The position numbers and the translations under genes were made by a program. A stretch of DNA of 22,294 nucleotides from an uncultured Candidatus Peregrinibacteria bacterium (lineage in GTDB: Bacteria > Patescibacteriota > Gracilibacteria > Peribacterales > Peribacteraceae): NCBI GenBank assembly GCA_903822115.1, contig CAIJNU010000088.1, positions 1 to 22,294 on the forward strand. The letters run 5' to 3'. Positions 13,611 through 21,351 of this stretch are shown here, in pieces. The number at the start of each line of letters is the position of its first letter. Position 1 is the first letter of the stretch. Under the pieces are notes generated by a model. It had not been told where the DNA came from, searched no databases, and saw only the letters and a program-made list of their open reading frames with translations.

Positions 13611-14261
13611 ATGTCACGAGGAGAGTTGCTCGATGCCATCGTGCTCAGAGTGTATGACGTCGGAGAGGCGGATCGCTTCTGTGTTTTCCTCACGCGGGAG
13701 CGCGGAAGAATCGCCGCGCGCGCATCGGGAGCGAGGAAGCTCCAGAGCCGACTTGGCGGGGCATTGCAGATGCGGCGACACATCACGCTCGGATTGAAGG
13801 AGGGATCGTCGGGTTTCATCGTAACGTCAGCACTTCTGGCGGAAGAACCGCAAGCGACGCCTGACTTCCAATCCTTCGTGTGCATGGAGCAGGGAATGGA
13901 GATCCTCCTCTCGCTCGTGCAACACGAGCATCCTCTGCCCGACGTCTTCGACGCGACGCTCTGCTTCATCCGACAGGGAGATTGTTCTCCATCCTGCGCG
14001 CTCCTGTGGTACCAGCTGCGCCTGCTCCACCTGCTCGGCTTCCTGCCGGAGCAGGAGGAGATCGAACGTCTTGCCGCACTCACGCCGCTGGAGTGCGCGT
14101 TTCTTTCGCACACATTCGAAGGGCGACTGCGTTCCACGAACAGCGCCGAACTCGGCACGCTGCGATCTCTCTGCTCGCGCATGCTCGACGATCAACTCCA
14201 ACGGCCGCTTCGCTCCGCCTCCTTCAGGGCAATCCTCGATACGGCTGCAACGGCAGCGTAA
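13611..14261 (+). CDS. recO: DNA repair protein RecO
   Basis: The 216-residue protein begins with the RecO OB-fold domain: DAIVLRVYDVGEADRFCVFLTRERGRIAARASGARK (here about residues 7-42), then SRLGGALQM. The helical C-terminal domain has LWYQLRLLHLLGFLPE near residue 132. RecO loads RecA onto gapped DNA with RecR and anneals strands. The zinc-binding cysteine cluster of many RecO proteins is not obvious. The protein is somewhat shorter than the usual 230-250 residues. A GTG at 13605, two codons upstream, is an alternative start. The last 38 bases overlap, in the opposite direction, the end of the VanW gene. Confidence 0.85.
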   Translation: MSRGELLDAIVLRVYDVGEADRFCVFLTRERGRIAARASGARKLQSRLGGALQMRRHITLGLKEGSSGFIVTSALLAEEPQATPDFQSFVCMEQGMEILLSLVQHEHPLPDVFDATLCFIRQGDCSPSCALLWYQLRLLHLLGFLPEQEEIERLAALTPLECAFLSHTFEGRLRSTNSAELGTLRSLCSRMLDDQLQRPLRSASFRAILDTAATAA

Positions 14262-15537
14262 CTCCCGACTGATCTTCCATGTACGTCGTCGGGATGCTCG
14301 CCCCCGAGCTGCCCGCTGGCATCTTCGCGACGCCGATCAACGTGTAAAGAGGACGAGCCTCGTAGGAGGAGTACACCGATTCGATATTCTCGGCGCCGGT
14401 TCCAGTCGTCAGGAAGCGGTACCAGAGCGCCTTTTCCCCCGGAACGGCATCTCCCACTTTCTTCGTCGCTCCCGGAGCTACATCCATCGAGTACTCGGTG
14501 CGCGGCGGAGGCGGAGGCGTTCTGTCCCAGAGGAAGGGGCCGAAAATTTCGCTTCGACGATCATCCCGCGTGCCATAGAAGATGAAGTACGCTTGCGAGT
14601 CCTCGGCATAAGTCTGGATGAGGAGAGGGGCGGGGGAATCGTTGAGAAATTGCATGTCGATACCCGGCGGATACACCGTCGCATCCGTGCCCTGCGGAGA
14701 GTAGTGACTGACGATGTAGCTGTGATTGATGCGCTTGAGGATCGGGAAACCGTACTCCCAGATCCCGCGATACGCCGTCGTACTCACCTGGCAGAGCCCC
14801 CCGCCGAAGTCCGGCACCGTCTGATCACCTTTGATGACAAGCTCCTTGTAGTACCCCGTGGAACCGTCCACACGGCCGAGCGTCTTGTCGAAAGAGAACG
14901 CACTCCCTTGGGGAATGATCGTGCCGTTGAATTTCTGCAAACCCACGGCAATGTTGTGTCGGCGATTCACGGGAGAATTGCTGAAGTCCGATTCCCCCAC
15001 CGTCACGACTTCCTTGAGCCCCTGCTGCTGCAGCGTCGGATCGACAGTGATCTGCGGCTGCGTCTCGGTGACGGGCAGGAAGACATCGCTCACGTCATTC
15101 TCAAGCGCGGCAACCGTCAGATCCGCCGCCGCCTGCACATCCACCTGCCTCCCCGGAAGTCCCACGCCGTCGAAGACGATCGCACCGGTGCTCGATCGCG
15201 CAATCGTCACCTTTCCGGGATCGCGCGCAAGCGCGTCGGCGATCTGCTCACGAATGGATGCCGCAATGGCATCGCGATTCCACCCGTCCTGTGTCGTCCT
15301 CTCGACTCCCGGGGGGAGCGATGGAACATCATCGCCGTCCACGAGCATGGAGGGCGGCGGATCGAAGGGCTCCCCGTCGTACGTCCACGCTTCCCCCGCA
15401 GTCCGCCACGCAGACGACGCCGGGAGCGTGAAGAGGTAGTGGCGGTAGTGATAGGTAACCGACTGCGCGTTCGCCGCAAGCGGCAGCGAAAAAAGTGCTA
15501 AGGCTAGGAGGGCGAAGGGGAACGTGTGCGGTCGCAT
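14224..15537 (-). CDS. Secreted VanW-family protein
   Basis: The 437-residue protein has a signal peptide (about 1-25, ending AANAQ), an N-terminal region with a peptidoglycan-binding-4-like part (about 30-170), and a full VanW domain (about 185-310). The latter shows NRRHNIAVGLQKFNGTIIPQ, GSAFSFDKTLG, DFGGGLCQVSTTAYRG and INHSYIVSHY, given here in pieces. VanW is known from vancomycin-resistance clusters but is widespread in resistance-free genomes; its biochemical role is unclear and it is likely a wall-associated protein. No vanA/H/X-type genes are present, so no resistance is implied. I choose the ATG at 15537, 7 bases after TACGAT and right at the signal peptide, rather than an upstream start at 15666 that would run into the RNase H gene. 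Confidence 0.88.
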   Translation of the reverse strand: MRPHTFPFALLALALFSLPLAANAQSVTYHYRHYLFTLPASSAWRTAGEAWTYDGEPFDPPPSMLVDGDDVPSLPPGVERTTQDGWNRDAIAASIREQIADALARDPGKVTIARSSTGAIVFDGVGLPGRQVDVQAAADLTVAALENDVSDVFLPVTETQPQITVDPTLQQQGLKEVVTVGESDFSNSPVNRRHNIAVGLQKFNGTIIPQGSAFSFDKTLGRVDGSTGYYKELVIKGDQTVPDFGGGLCQVSTTAYRGIWEYGFPILKRINHSYIVSHYSPQGTDATVYPPGIDMQFLNDSPAPLLIQTYAEDSQAYFIFYGTRDDRRSEIFGPFLWDRTPPPPPRTEYSMDVAPGATKKVGDAVPGEKALWYRFLTTGTGAENIESVYSSYEARPLYTLIGVAKMPAGSSGASIPTTYMEDQSGVTLPLQPYRGLP

Positions 15538-15544
15538 CGAATGC

Positions 15545-15550
15545 ATCGTA
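15545..15550 (-). promoter_or_regulatory. -10 box of the VanW gene
   Basis: TACGAT on the minus strand ends 7 bases before the ATG at 15537, between the VanW gene and the RNase H stop. Confidence 0.4.
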
Positions 15551-15589
15551 GCAAGCGCCTGCGTTTCTGTCTCCGTTTCGATCGTCAAT

Positions 15590-16204
15590 TCAGAAGCGAT
15601 CGAAGAATCCGCGCTTGGGATCTGGCGGATTGGGAATGGCGCGACGCTGCCCTCTCTCCTGTTCATTGAGAACTTTGTTCACCAGCGCGTCCGCGCGGAA
15701 GTTGTCCCCGCGGGGGATGTACTGGAAAACGATGTCGGCGAATTCCATCGAGAGCGCCTTCACCTCGTCCACGAGCGGCTGGAGCGTGGGCATCTTCACG
15801 CGGTACTCTCCTGAGAGCTGCTTCACGACGAGCTCGGAATCGAGGTGGCAGATGAGACGATTGGGACGGTAGTGCACCGCGACTTTCAATCCCTCAATGA
15901 GCGCCCTGTATTCGGCGACGTTGTTCGTTTCGATGCCGATGCATTCGCCGTGCTGCTTCAGAATCACTCCGCGCGTCGGATCCTCGATTATGTACGCAAT
16001 CGCCGACTGCCCCGGATTGCCGCGCGAACCGCCGTCGGTGAAGAGGTGCAACGTGCCCCCCACGCTATCGGGCAAATCTTCGGAAGACGTCTGCATACCC
16101 GCCATCGCATCGAGGAGAACATTTTCGACGAATTCCTCCCGCTCCCGCGCGTGGGGGAAGAGTTCTTCCAGCCGCCGCTCGATGTGGGGAGGGAGGCGCA
16201 CCAT
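15590..16204 (-). CDS. RNase HI-family ribonuclease (reverse-transcriptase-like RNase H)
   Basis: The 204-residue protein has an N-terminal extension of about 50 residues (helical, PPHIERRLEELFPHAREREE) and an RNase HI domain with all four acidic active-site residues: D57 in LFTDGGSRGNPG, E98 in NNVAEYRALIEGL, D122 in CHLDSELVVKQL and D172 in RGDNFRADALVN. The family cuts RNA in RNA-DNA hybrids. The type resembles bacterial RNase HI proteins of the YpeP/Rv2228c sort, which carry NNxAEYxAL. It is the second gene of an operon, beginning 10 bases after the IscA-like stop, and it is the only gene here with an obvious Shine-Dalgarno sequence, which also decides the start (MVRLPPH). Confidence 0.9.
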   Translation of the reverse strand: MVRLPPHIERRLEELFPHAREREEFVENVLLDAMAGMQTSSEDLPDSVGGTLHLFTDGGSRGNPGQSAIAYIIEDPTRGVILKQHGECIGIETNNVAEYRALIEGLKVAVHYRPNRLICHLDSELVVKQLSGEYRVKMPTLQPLVDEVKALSMEFADIVFQYIPRGDNFRADALVNKVLNEQERGQRRAIPNPPDPKRGFFDRF

Positions 16205-16208
16205 ATCT

Positions 16209-16214
16209 CTCCTC
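16209..16214 (-). promoter_or_regulatory. Shine-Dalgarno sequence of the RNase HI gene
   Basis: GAGGAG on the minus strand, 4 bases before the ATG at 16204, just after the stop codon of the upstream gene. It is the one strong ribosome binding site in the window and belongs to an operon-internal gene. Confidence 0.75.
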
Positions 16215-16841
16215 TCAGTGTACATCCTTCTCGCCGCACTCGCACTTCTCGTTCTCGCAATCTTCACACCGTTCTTCGGGAAGATCCAACTTGAACCGTC
16301 CCTCGCGAAAATCGATCGTCGCTCCGCCGATGCGCCGCAGCGTCAGAGCCGAAGCGAAAACGCGCACATCCGGTTCATCCGAATGTGAAAATTCCTTGTG
16401 ACCAATCGGCAAATCGTCCTGGAACTCCATGCAGAATCCTCCTTTGCCGTCCGCAGTGACGACGAGAGACTGCTTACCCTTGCCCTCCTCCTTCGCGATC
16501 TTGCGAATGCCTTTGGCGGCGGCGGAGGTGATCGTAAGTGTCTGCGGGAGATGAGGCTTCTCCATCAGCATCGCATTGAGCGTCTGCAGGAGCTCGGCGA
16601 TCTCCTCGCTCTGGAGACCGTGCAGTCTGCACCCTTCCTCCAAACTCTCCATCCCTCCGAGGCTGCAACCGGCGCACGAGATGCCGTATGCGAAAAGAAC
16701 TTCTTCCGCGCCCGGACAGATCGAGAGAATGTCGACGATGGACATCTGCGAAGTGAGCAACGCCGCCGCGGCTTTTGCTTTCCTTTCGGAAGACTTTTTC
16801 TTCACGCGATGATTGTGCGACTTGCGGCGCGCGGTTACCAT
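16215..16841 (-). CDS. DUF1858 / HesB-IscA-like fusion protein
   Basis: The 208-residue protein has a basic Lys/Ala-rich N-terminus (1-30), then a DUF1858-type helical domain (about 33-90) whose Cys pair is C56-A-G-C59 in YGISCAGCSLGGMESLEEG. An IscA/HesB-like beta domain follows (about 101-190: LTITSAAAKGIRKIAKEE, VFASALTLRRIGGATIDF). The tail has four cysteines, C192, C195, C200 and C202, in RCEDCENEKCECG. IscA proteins carry or build Fe-S clusters; the first conserved Cys of the family seems moved (C137 in GGFCMEF). A redox or Fe-S role is likely, not proved. The start at 16841 sits 6 bases after TACGAT; a longer in-frame reading to 17003 would overlap the divergent S41 gene. Confidence 0.75.
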   Translation of the reverse strand: MVTARRKSHNHRVKKKSSERKAKAAAALLTSQMSIVDILSICPGAEEVLFAYGISCAGCSLGGMESLEEGCRLHGLQSEEIAELLQTLNAMLMEKPHLPQTLTITSAAAKGIRKIAKEEGKGKQSLVVTADGKGGFCMEFQDDLPIGHKEFSHSDEPDVRVFASALTLRRIGGATIDFREGRFKLDLPEERCEDCENEKCECGEKDVH

Positions 16842-16847
16842 GTCGAT

Positions 16848-16853
16848 ATCGTA
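16848..16853 (-). promoter_or_regulatory. -10 box of the IscA-like / RNase HI operon
   Basis: TACGAT on the minus strand ends 6 bases before the ATG at 16841. It is the same hexamer as before the VanW gene. Confidence 0.4.
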
Positions 16854-16893
16854 CAGCCAAATATTGCGGATCAAGAATTTTTCCCCACTTTCC

Positions 16894-18165
16894 ATGAGCA
16901 CTGCAAAAAAAATCTTCCTCCTCGTCCTCCTCCCTCTCTTCACGCTCTTCGTGGGGTGGCAATTCGGATACATGTCGGCGACAGATGCGTTCCCTTCTGC
17001 CACGACTGCGCAGACGGGGTCCGGAAAAGTGGTGACGGGCGATCCGCAGAAGGAAGTGGATCTCTCGCTCTTCTGGCAGGTGTGGCGCCTGCTCCAGAAG
17101 CACTACGTCGCTCCCACTGAACTCAAGATGCAACCGATGCTCTACGGCGCGATCGCCGGAATGGTGCAGGGCGTCGGCGATCCGTTCACCGTCTTCATGC
17201 CGCCGAAGGAGAATGCGGATTTCCACAGCAATCTCGAAGGGAAACTGGAAGGCATCGGAGCGGAACTGACGGTGAAAGACGGTCTCGTTACCGTGGTCTC
17301 CGCACTGAAGGGATCGCCTGCGGAGAAGGCGGGCCTCCTGGCCGGAGACATCGTCATGAAGATCGACGGAACGATCGTGGATGGACTGGCGCTCGATCAG
17401 GTCGTCGAACGCATTCGCGGACCGAAGGGAACGACCGTGCAACTCGTCCTCGCGCGCAAGGGGAACCCCGCACCGATCACAGTCTCAATCGTGCGCGACA
17501 CGATCACAGTGCCGACCGTTGAATCGAAAATCCTGACGACGTCGGGGGGCCTCCTCGGCTACGTCGCACTCAATCAATTCGGCGACGACAGCATGCAGGA
17601 AGTGCGCGACGCCCTCGCCTCCTTCAAGGGCAAGCCCATCAAGGGGCTCGTCCTCGATCTGCGATACAACGGCGGCGGGTACCTCGATGGCGCGGTGGAA
17701 CTGACGTCGATGTTCCTGAAGAAAGGAACCGTGGTGACCGTGCAGAATCGCGGCGGCGCGCTCGATCCCCACCCCGTCTCCGGTACGCCTCTGCTCCCGG
17801 ATCTCCCTCTCACGATCCTCATTAATCAAGGAACGGCGAGCGCATCGGAGATCGTCGCGGGAGCGCTGCAGGACTACAAACGCGCGACCATTATCGGAAT
17901 GACGAGCTTCGGGAAGGGAACGGTGCAAGAAGTGATCGACCTGCCCGGAGGTAGCAGTCTGCGCGTCACCATCGCGCACTGGCTCACGCCGAACGGGAAG
18001 AATCTCGGGAAGGAGGGCGTGAAGCCCGACATCGCGATCGAGCGCGATCCCAGCGAACTGACGAACAAAAAGGACAGCCAGCTCCAGGCCGCCATCGATT
18101 GGCTCCTCTACAAGAAGAGCGATGCGAAGACCGCAAGCTCCTCCTCCGCAAGCTCCAAGAAGTAG
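16894..18165 (+). CDS. Carboxy-terminal processing peptidase, S41 family (CtpA-like)
   Basis: The 423-residue protein has an N-terminal signal anchor (about 5-25), a short helical region, a PDZ domain (about 118-188: IGAELTVKDGLVTVVSAL, SPAEKAGLLAGDIVMKIDG) and the S41 protease domain. The Ser-Lys dyad is intact: S316 in NQGTASASEIVAGAL and K341 in SFGKGTVQEV, 25 residues apart as in characterised CtpA proteins. These enzymes trim or degrade proteins outside the membrane and in several bacteria control peptidoglycan hydrolases, which fits the number of M23 enzymes here. The C-terminus ends in a Ser/Ala/Lys tail. I start at 16894, directly before the signal anchor; an in-frame ATG at 16840 is possible. 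The stop is 3 bases from the convergent ndk stop. Confidence 0.93.
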   Translation: MSTAKKIFLLVLLPLFTLFVGWQFGYMSATDAFPSATTAQTGSGKVVTGDPQKEVDLSLFWQVWRLLQKHYVAPTELKMQPMLYGAIAGMVQGVGDPFTVFMPPKENADFHSNLEGKLEGIGAELTVKDGLVTVVSALKGSPAEKAGLLAGDIVMKIDGTIVDGLALDQVVERIRGPKGTTVQLVLARKGNPAPITVSIVRDTITVPTVESKILTTSGGLLGYVALNQFGDDSMQEVRDALASFKGKPIKGLVLDLRYNGGGYLDGAVELTSMFLKKGTVVTVQNRGGALDPHPVSGTPLLPDLPLTILINQGTASASEIVAGALQDYKRATIIGMTSFGKGTVQEVIDLPGGSSLRVTIAHWLTPNGKNLGKEGVKPDIAIERDPSELTNKKDSQLQAAIDWLLYKKSDAKTASSSSASSKK

Positions 18166-18168
18166 CGC

Positions 18169-18588
18169 TCAGTAATTGAACAGTTCGTCCTCGGCGAAGA
18201 AGCGATGAATCTCCCGCTCCGCCGACTCGGGACTGTCGGATGCGTGTGCGACGTTCACCATCTGATCGACGCCATACTCCGCACGGATCGTTCCCGGCTC
18301 CGCCTTACGGCTGTCCGTCACGCCGAGCATGTCCCGCACCCTCACCACGACGTCCTTCCCCTCGAGCACGAGAGCGATCACCGGCGTCGAGCTCATAAAA
18401 GCTTCCACATCGGGAAAGAATGGTTTATCCGCAATGTGTGCATAGTGTTCACGAAGGAGATCTTTCTGCAGGTGCAGCATCTTGATGCCGCGAATCGTGA
18501 GGCCGGCATCCTCGAAACGCGAGATGACTTTACCGGTGATGTGCTTGGAAACGGCGTCGGGCTTGAGGAGGATGAGAGTGCGTTCCAT
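18169..18588 (-). CDS. ndk: Nucleoside diphosphate kinase
   Basis: The 139-residue protein is a full-length NDK, which moves the gamma-phosphate of ATP to NDPs through a phosphohistidine. It starts MERTLILLKPDAV. The active-site histidine is H115 in NVAHASDSPESAEREI, and the nucleotide-binding strand reads GTIRAEYG, where most NDKs have GTIRGDF/Y. The usual PFF-like segment (DKPFFPDVEAFM) is present. It is a cytoplasmic housekeeping enzyme that feeds the NTP and dNTP pools; the dGTPase-like gene in this window works on the same pool. Downstream of a C-rich leader with no Shine-Dalgarno sequence. Confidence 0.95.
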   Translation of the reverse strand: MERTLILLKPDAVSKHITGKVISRFEDAGLTIRGIKMLHLQKDLLREHYAHIADKPFFPDVEAFMSSTPVIALVLEGKDVVVRVRDMLGVTDSRKAEPGTIRAEYGVDQMVNVAHASDSPESAEREIHRFFAEDELFNY

Positions 18589-18615
18589 GGGAGAGGGGAA
18601 TGTTGTCCCTATATA
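18589..18615 (-). promoter_or_regulatory. ndk promoter and C-rich leader
   Basis: On the minus strand a TATATA/TATAGG -10-like box (18615-18608) is followed by a short leader ending in CCCCTCTCCC directly before the ATG at 18588. The layout closely matches that of hpf. Confidence 0.4.
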
Positions 18616-18669
18616 AAGCAGATCGGAGAGAAAGGAAAGGGTTTAAGACATCATCCTGTCCGCAAAATC

Positions 18670-19650
18670 TCAGGAGGGAAACTTCGTGATGATCGCGCGG
18701 CGGTTCACCACTTCGCGATAGCCGAGGATGGCCGTGGCGATCGTGAGCGGTGCGAGATTATAGAAAATCCGGTAGACGAGGATGGATGCGATCGCTTCCG
18801 GTACCGCCGACGCCCCGGGCATGAGCGCGAGTACGATGCTCTCGAAGACCCCGATGCCACCGGGAACCTGGCTCATGAGTCCCGCGATCTGCGCGATGAG
18901 GAAGATCGAGAGGAAGGATCCGTAGGAGAGTGCGAGCGACGGCGGAAGTAACACATAGAGGATGGATGCGCCCACCAACCACTCACTCGAAGAGGTGAGA
19001 ATTTGAAGGAACGAAACGCGAAGGGGTGCGAAGCGAAAGGTGTGGCCGAAGACTTTGATGGATTTGTGCTGATGCGTCGCGCTCCAGACGAGGTAGAACA
19101 GCAAGAGAATGAGGAGGATGAATCCGACAGGCTGAAATGATGGGAACGGCAGATGGAAGAACGGAGGAATCGGCGGCGGGAAGAAGAGCAGATTGACCAT
19201 GCAGACCGTACCGAAGCCAAGCCAGAACGACAGGGATCCGAACGCAACGACGAAGAGGATGTCGATCGGCGAGACGCCGCGCGTCACGTAGTACCGAAAG
19301 CGCATGGAGCCGCTCATGAGCGCCGCGAAGCCGATGTTGTTCGCGAGAGCATGGCCGAGGAAGGAGGCCAATGCAATGCTCCGGTAGGCGATCTTATGCG
19401 CGATAAAGCGAAAAGAAATTAGGTCGTAGAATGTCTGGATGGTGTACACGATCACCACCAGTACGGCTGCGAGGATCAACCTCATCACCGAAATATTCTG
19501 CAGCGCACGAATGACCTCATAAAACGTATGTCCGCGCAGCTGATGACGCAGCGCCATGATCGCAATGATGAAGAGCGTAATGCCGAGGAGGGATGGCAGG
19601 ATCGCACGCAGCGAATGCCGCAGGCGAAGGAGGAGGGGCTGTCGTGCCAT
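18670..19650 (-). CDS. UPF0104 / lysylphosphatidylglycerol synthase transmembrane-type membrane protein
   Basis: The 326-residue protein is very hydrophobic, with about seven to eight membrane helices. Its features match the AglD/UPF0104 family, related to the flippase half of MprF: SIALASFLGHALANNIGFAAL, then SGSMRFRYY, and near the end QIAGLMSQVPGGIGVFESIV, the conserved P-G-G-x-G-x-x-E motif. Family members are thought to move or act on lipids; the aminoacyl-transferase domain of full MprF is absent. The start at 19650 (MARQPLLLRLRHSL) is 10 bases after the M16 stop, so the two genes are probably one operon. A longer in-frame start at 19707 would overlap the M16 gene. Confidence 0.85.
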   Translation of the reverse strand: MARQPLLLRLRHSLRAILPSLLGITLFIIAIMALRHQLRGHTFYEVIRALQNISVMRLILAAVLVVIVYTIQTFYDLISFRFIAHKIAYRSIALASFLGHALANNIGFAALMSGSMRFRYYVTRGVSPIDILFVVAFGSLSFWLGFGTVCMVNLLFFPPPIPPFFHLPFPSFQPVGFILLILLLFYLVWSATHQHKSIKVFGHTFRFAPLRVSFLQILTSSSEWLVGASILYVLLPPSLALSYGSFLSIFLIAQIAGLMSQVPGGIGVFESIVLALMPGASAVPEAIASILVYRIFYNLAPLTIATAILGYREVVNRRAIITKFPS

Positions 19651-19660
19651 GGGGCGAAAA

Positions 19661-20920
19661 TCAGGAAAGTAAATCACGGAGCGCCTTCTCGCTCGGCTCC
19701 TTCCCAATCACCACGAGGCGTTGTTCGTGCGGTTGCAGAATGCGAGCCGCGAGCGCGTTCAGCTGATCAACCGAAACTTTGTCGATCTCGGCAAAGTAAG
19801 CCATGAGGTCACGCGTCTCGGGATAGAGCAGCTGCTGCTTCCCGTAGAAGTGCGCACACTCTTCGCTGTCCTCGAGAGAGAGCGTGATCTTTCCCTTGAA
19901 GTACGCTTTCGCTCTCTCTATCTCTTCGACTGTCACCCCCTTCTTCGCACAGGCATCGTACTCCGCAAGTATGGCGGAAATGGCTTCAGAAAGCCGAGAT
20001 TGATCCACCCCCGCGCGCGTCGAAACGGCGCCGGCATCGAGGTAACTGTCCGCATCCGTGGAGATGTAATAGCAGAGCCCCTTCGCCTCGCGAATATTCA
20101 GGAACATGCGCGAACTCATGTTGCCTCCGAGGATCACCGTGAGAAGTTTCTGCGCGAAATAGTTTTCGTCGAGCGACGACACGCCCGGCGCGCCGAGAAC
20201 GAGATGCGCCTGTTCGGTATTCTTCGTGCGCAGAAAGACGCGCTTGTCTCCGTAGGTGGTGAAAGGTTTGAACGTACGACTCTGCGTTCCGCTGAGTGCG
20301 CCGAAGAACTTCTCGGCGAATGCCGTCGCTCTCTCATGCGTTATTTTCCCCGCGAATGCGACGACAATATTGCGCGGCGCGTAGAGCGCTTCCTTGTGTC
20401 GGCGAAAATCCTCCTGCGTCACGGTACGAATTACCGCCTCCTTCCCGATCGTGTCCCATCCGAGCGGCGCGTCTCCGTAGAGAAGCTCCTCGAAATCCCA
20501 TCCGGCCCTATACATCGGCGTATCCTGGTACATTCGCTCCTCCTCCATGATCACTCCACGCTCCTTCTCAATCTCTTCGGGTGGGAACGTCGCATTCAGA
20601 AGCATGTCGCTGAGGACGTCGCAGGCGAGCTCCGTCTCCGCGGCGGCAACCTTCACATAGTACCCGGCGTACTCCTTGCCGGTGAACGCATTGAATTCCC
20701 CGCCCACGCCGTCGATCGCGGCGCTCACCTCGCGCGTATTGCGATACTTCTTCCCGCCCTTGAAGAACATGTGCTCGAGGAAGTGACTGATTCCGCGCTC
20801 CGTCTCCTCCTCATAGCGCGATCCCGCCTTCGCAAACACAAGAACCGTGACGGCAGCCGTGCTCTCGAGGGGAACCGTGAGGACTCTGAGGCCGCTTGGG
20901 AGCGTGGATACGGAATACAT
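19661..20920 (-). CDS. M16-family zinc peptidase (insulinase / MPP-like)
   Basis: The 419-residue protein has the inverted zinc motif H46-F-L-E49-H50 in GISHFLEHMFFKGG. The third ligand is a Glu about residue 127 in RGVIMEEERMYQD, 76 residues on, as expected for the family. The second, non-catalytic half includes LGAPGVSSLDENYFAQKLLTVILGG (in part) and the Arg/Tyr-type signature near SSRMFLNIREAKGLCYYIS. It resembles B. subtilis MlpA-type single-chain processing peptidases. Most bacterial members have unknown substrates. It is the first gene of an operon with the UPF0104-type gene. The start is fixed by TATACT ending 8 bases upstream. Confidence 0.93.
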   Translation of the reverse strand: MYSVSTLPSGLRVLTVPLESTAAVTVLVFAKAGSRYEEETERGISHFLEHMFFKGGKKYRNTREVSAAIDGVGGEFNAFTGKEYAGYYVKVAAAETELACDVLSDMLLNATFPPEEIEKERGVIMEEERMYQDTPMYRAGWDFEELLYGDAPLGWDTIGKEAVIRTVTQEDFRRHKEALYAPRNIVVAFAGKITHERATAFAEKFFGALSGTQSRTFKPFTTYGDKRVFLRTKNTEQAHLVLGAPGVSSLDENYFAQKLLTVILGGNMSSRMFLNIREAKGLCYYISTDADSYLDAGAVSTRAGVDQSRLSEAISAILAEYDACAKKGVTVEEIERAKAYFKGKITLSLEDSEECAHFYGKQQLLYPETRDLMAYFAEIDKVSVDQLNALAARILQPHEQRLVVIGKEPSEKALRDLLS

Positions 20921-20928
20921 GGCGACGA

Positions 20929-20934
20929 AGTATA
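20929..20934 (-). promoter_or_regulatory. -10 box of the M16 / UPF0104 operon
   Basis: TATACT on the minus strand ends 8 bases before the ATG at 20920. Confidence 0.55.
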
Positions 20935-20998
20935 GCTTTTCCCTACAAAGCTAAACAGCAAATAAACCTCAATGAAAAATGTGGAAGTATGTTTTTTT

Positions 20999-21041
20999 GT
21001 GGGGGACCAGGGAACCTTGTTCGGTTCCCTAGGTCCCCCAC
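20999..21041. repeat. Large near-perfect hairpin
   Basis: GTGGGGGACC (20999-21008) pairs with GGTCCCCCAC (21032-21041). A21009 pairs with T21030, A21031 is bulged, and GGGAACC (21010-21016) pairs with GGTTCCC (21023-21029) around a 6-base loop TTGTTC: 18 bp in all. A run of seven T precedes it on the plus strand and nothing U-like follows on either strand, so it is not an ordinary terminator. Confidence 0.8.
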
Positions 21042-21098
21042 ACCCCCGTTACCCTCCTAACGGTAACAATTTGTGGAACTATCAGAGAAAGTGAAAGG

Positions 21099-21107
21099 TT
21101 ATCCACT
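21099..21107 (+). promoter_or_regulatory. DnaA-box-like site
   Basis: TTATCCACT differs from the DnaA box TTATCCACA at the last base only. Two weaker partial matches (TGTGGA on the plus strand) lie at 20980 and 21072. One good box is not enough to call an origin. Confidence 0.35.
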
Positions 21108-21283
21108 GGGAACCATGGAATATTATTTTTTGTTGCGCTGCGGCGCCAACAATAAAACAAACACCCATCGGTCGGAGCGCGCAACACGGGGTGGAATAGT
21201 AGGAAAAGGAAGAATTTTCTCTGAAGAGAATAGAATGACAAAGCGGTGGAAGACGAAGCATTGTTGCGCGAGCACTTTCTTTC

Positions 21284-21351
21284 CGCCTTTCTTTCTTGCC
21301 CTGAGAAAGAAAGGCGAATCCCTCGCCTTGAGAAAGAGGGGCAAGTCTTTT
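21284..21351 (+). promoter_or_regulatory. Two mutually exclusive hairpins, terminator-like end
   Basis: Hairpin A is a perfect 13-bp stem: CGCCTTTCTTTCT (21284-21296) with AGAAAGAAAGGCG (21304-21316). Hairpin B pairs CTTGCCC (21295-21301) with GGGCAAG (21339-21345), with an inner GGCGA/TCGCC stem (21313-21327), and is followed by TCTTTT. They share bases and cannot coexist. It lies about 50 bases before the rpmH promoter. Confidence 0.45.

Noticed and set aside
14071..15501. A 476-codon plus-strand open frame across the VanW gene
   Set aside because: Antisense shadow of the VanW gene; Arg-rich translation without recognisable domains, and it begins inside recO in another frame.
14224..15537. 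VanW as a sign of vancomycin resistance
   Set aside because: No D-Ala-D-Lac ligase, dehydrogenase or dipeptidase genes are present; VanW domains are common in bacteria without resistance.
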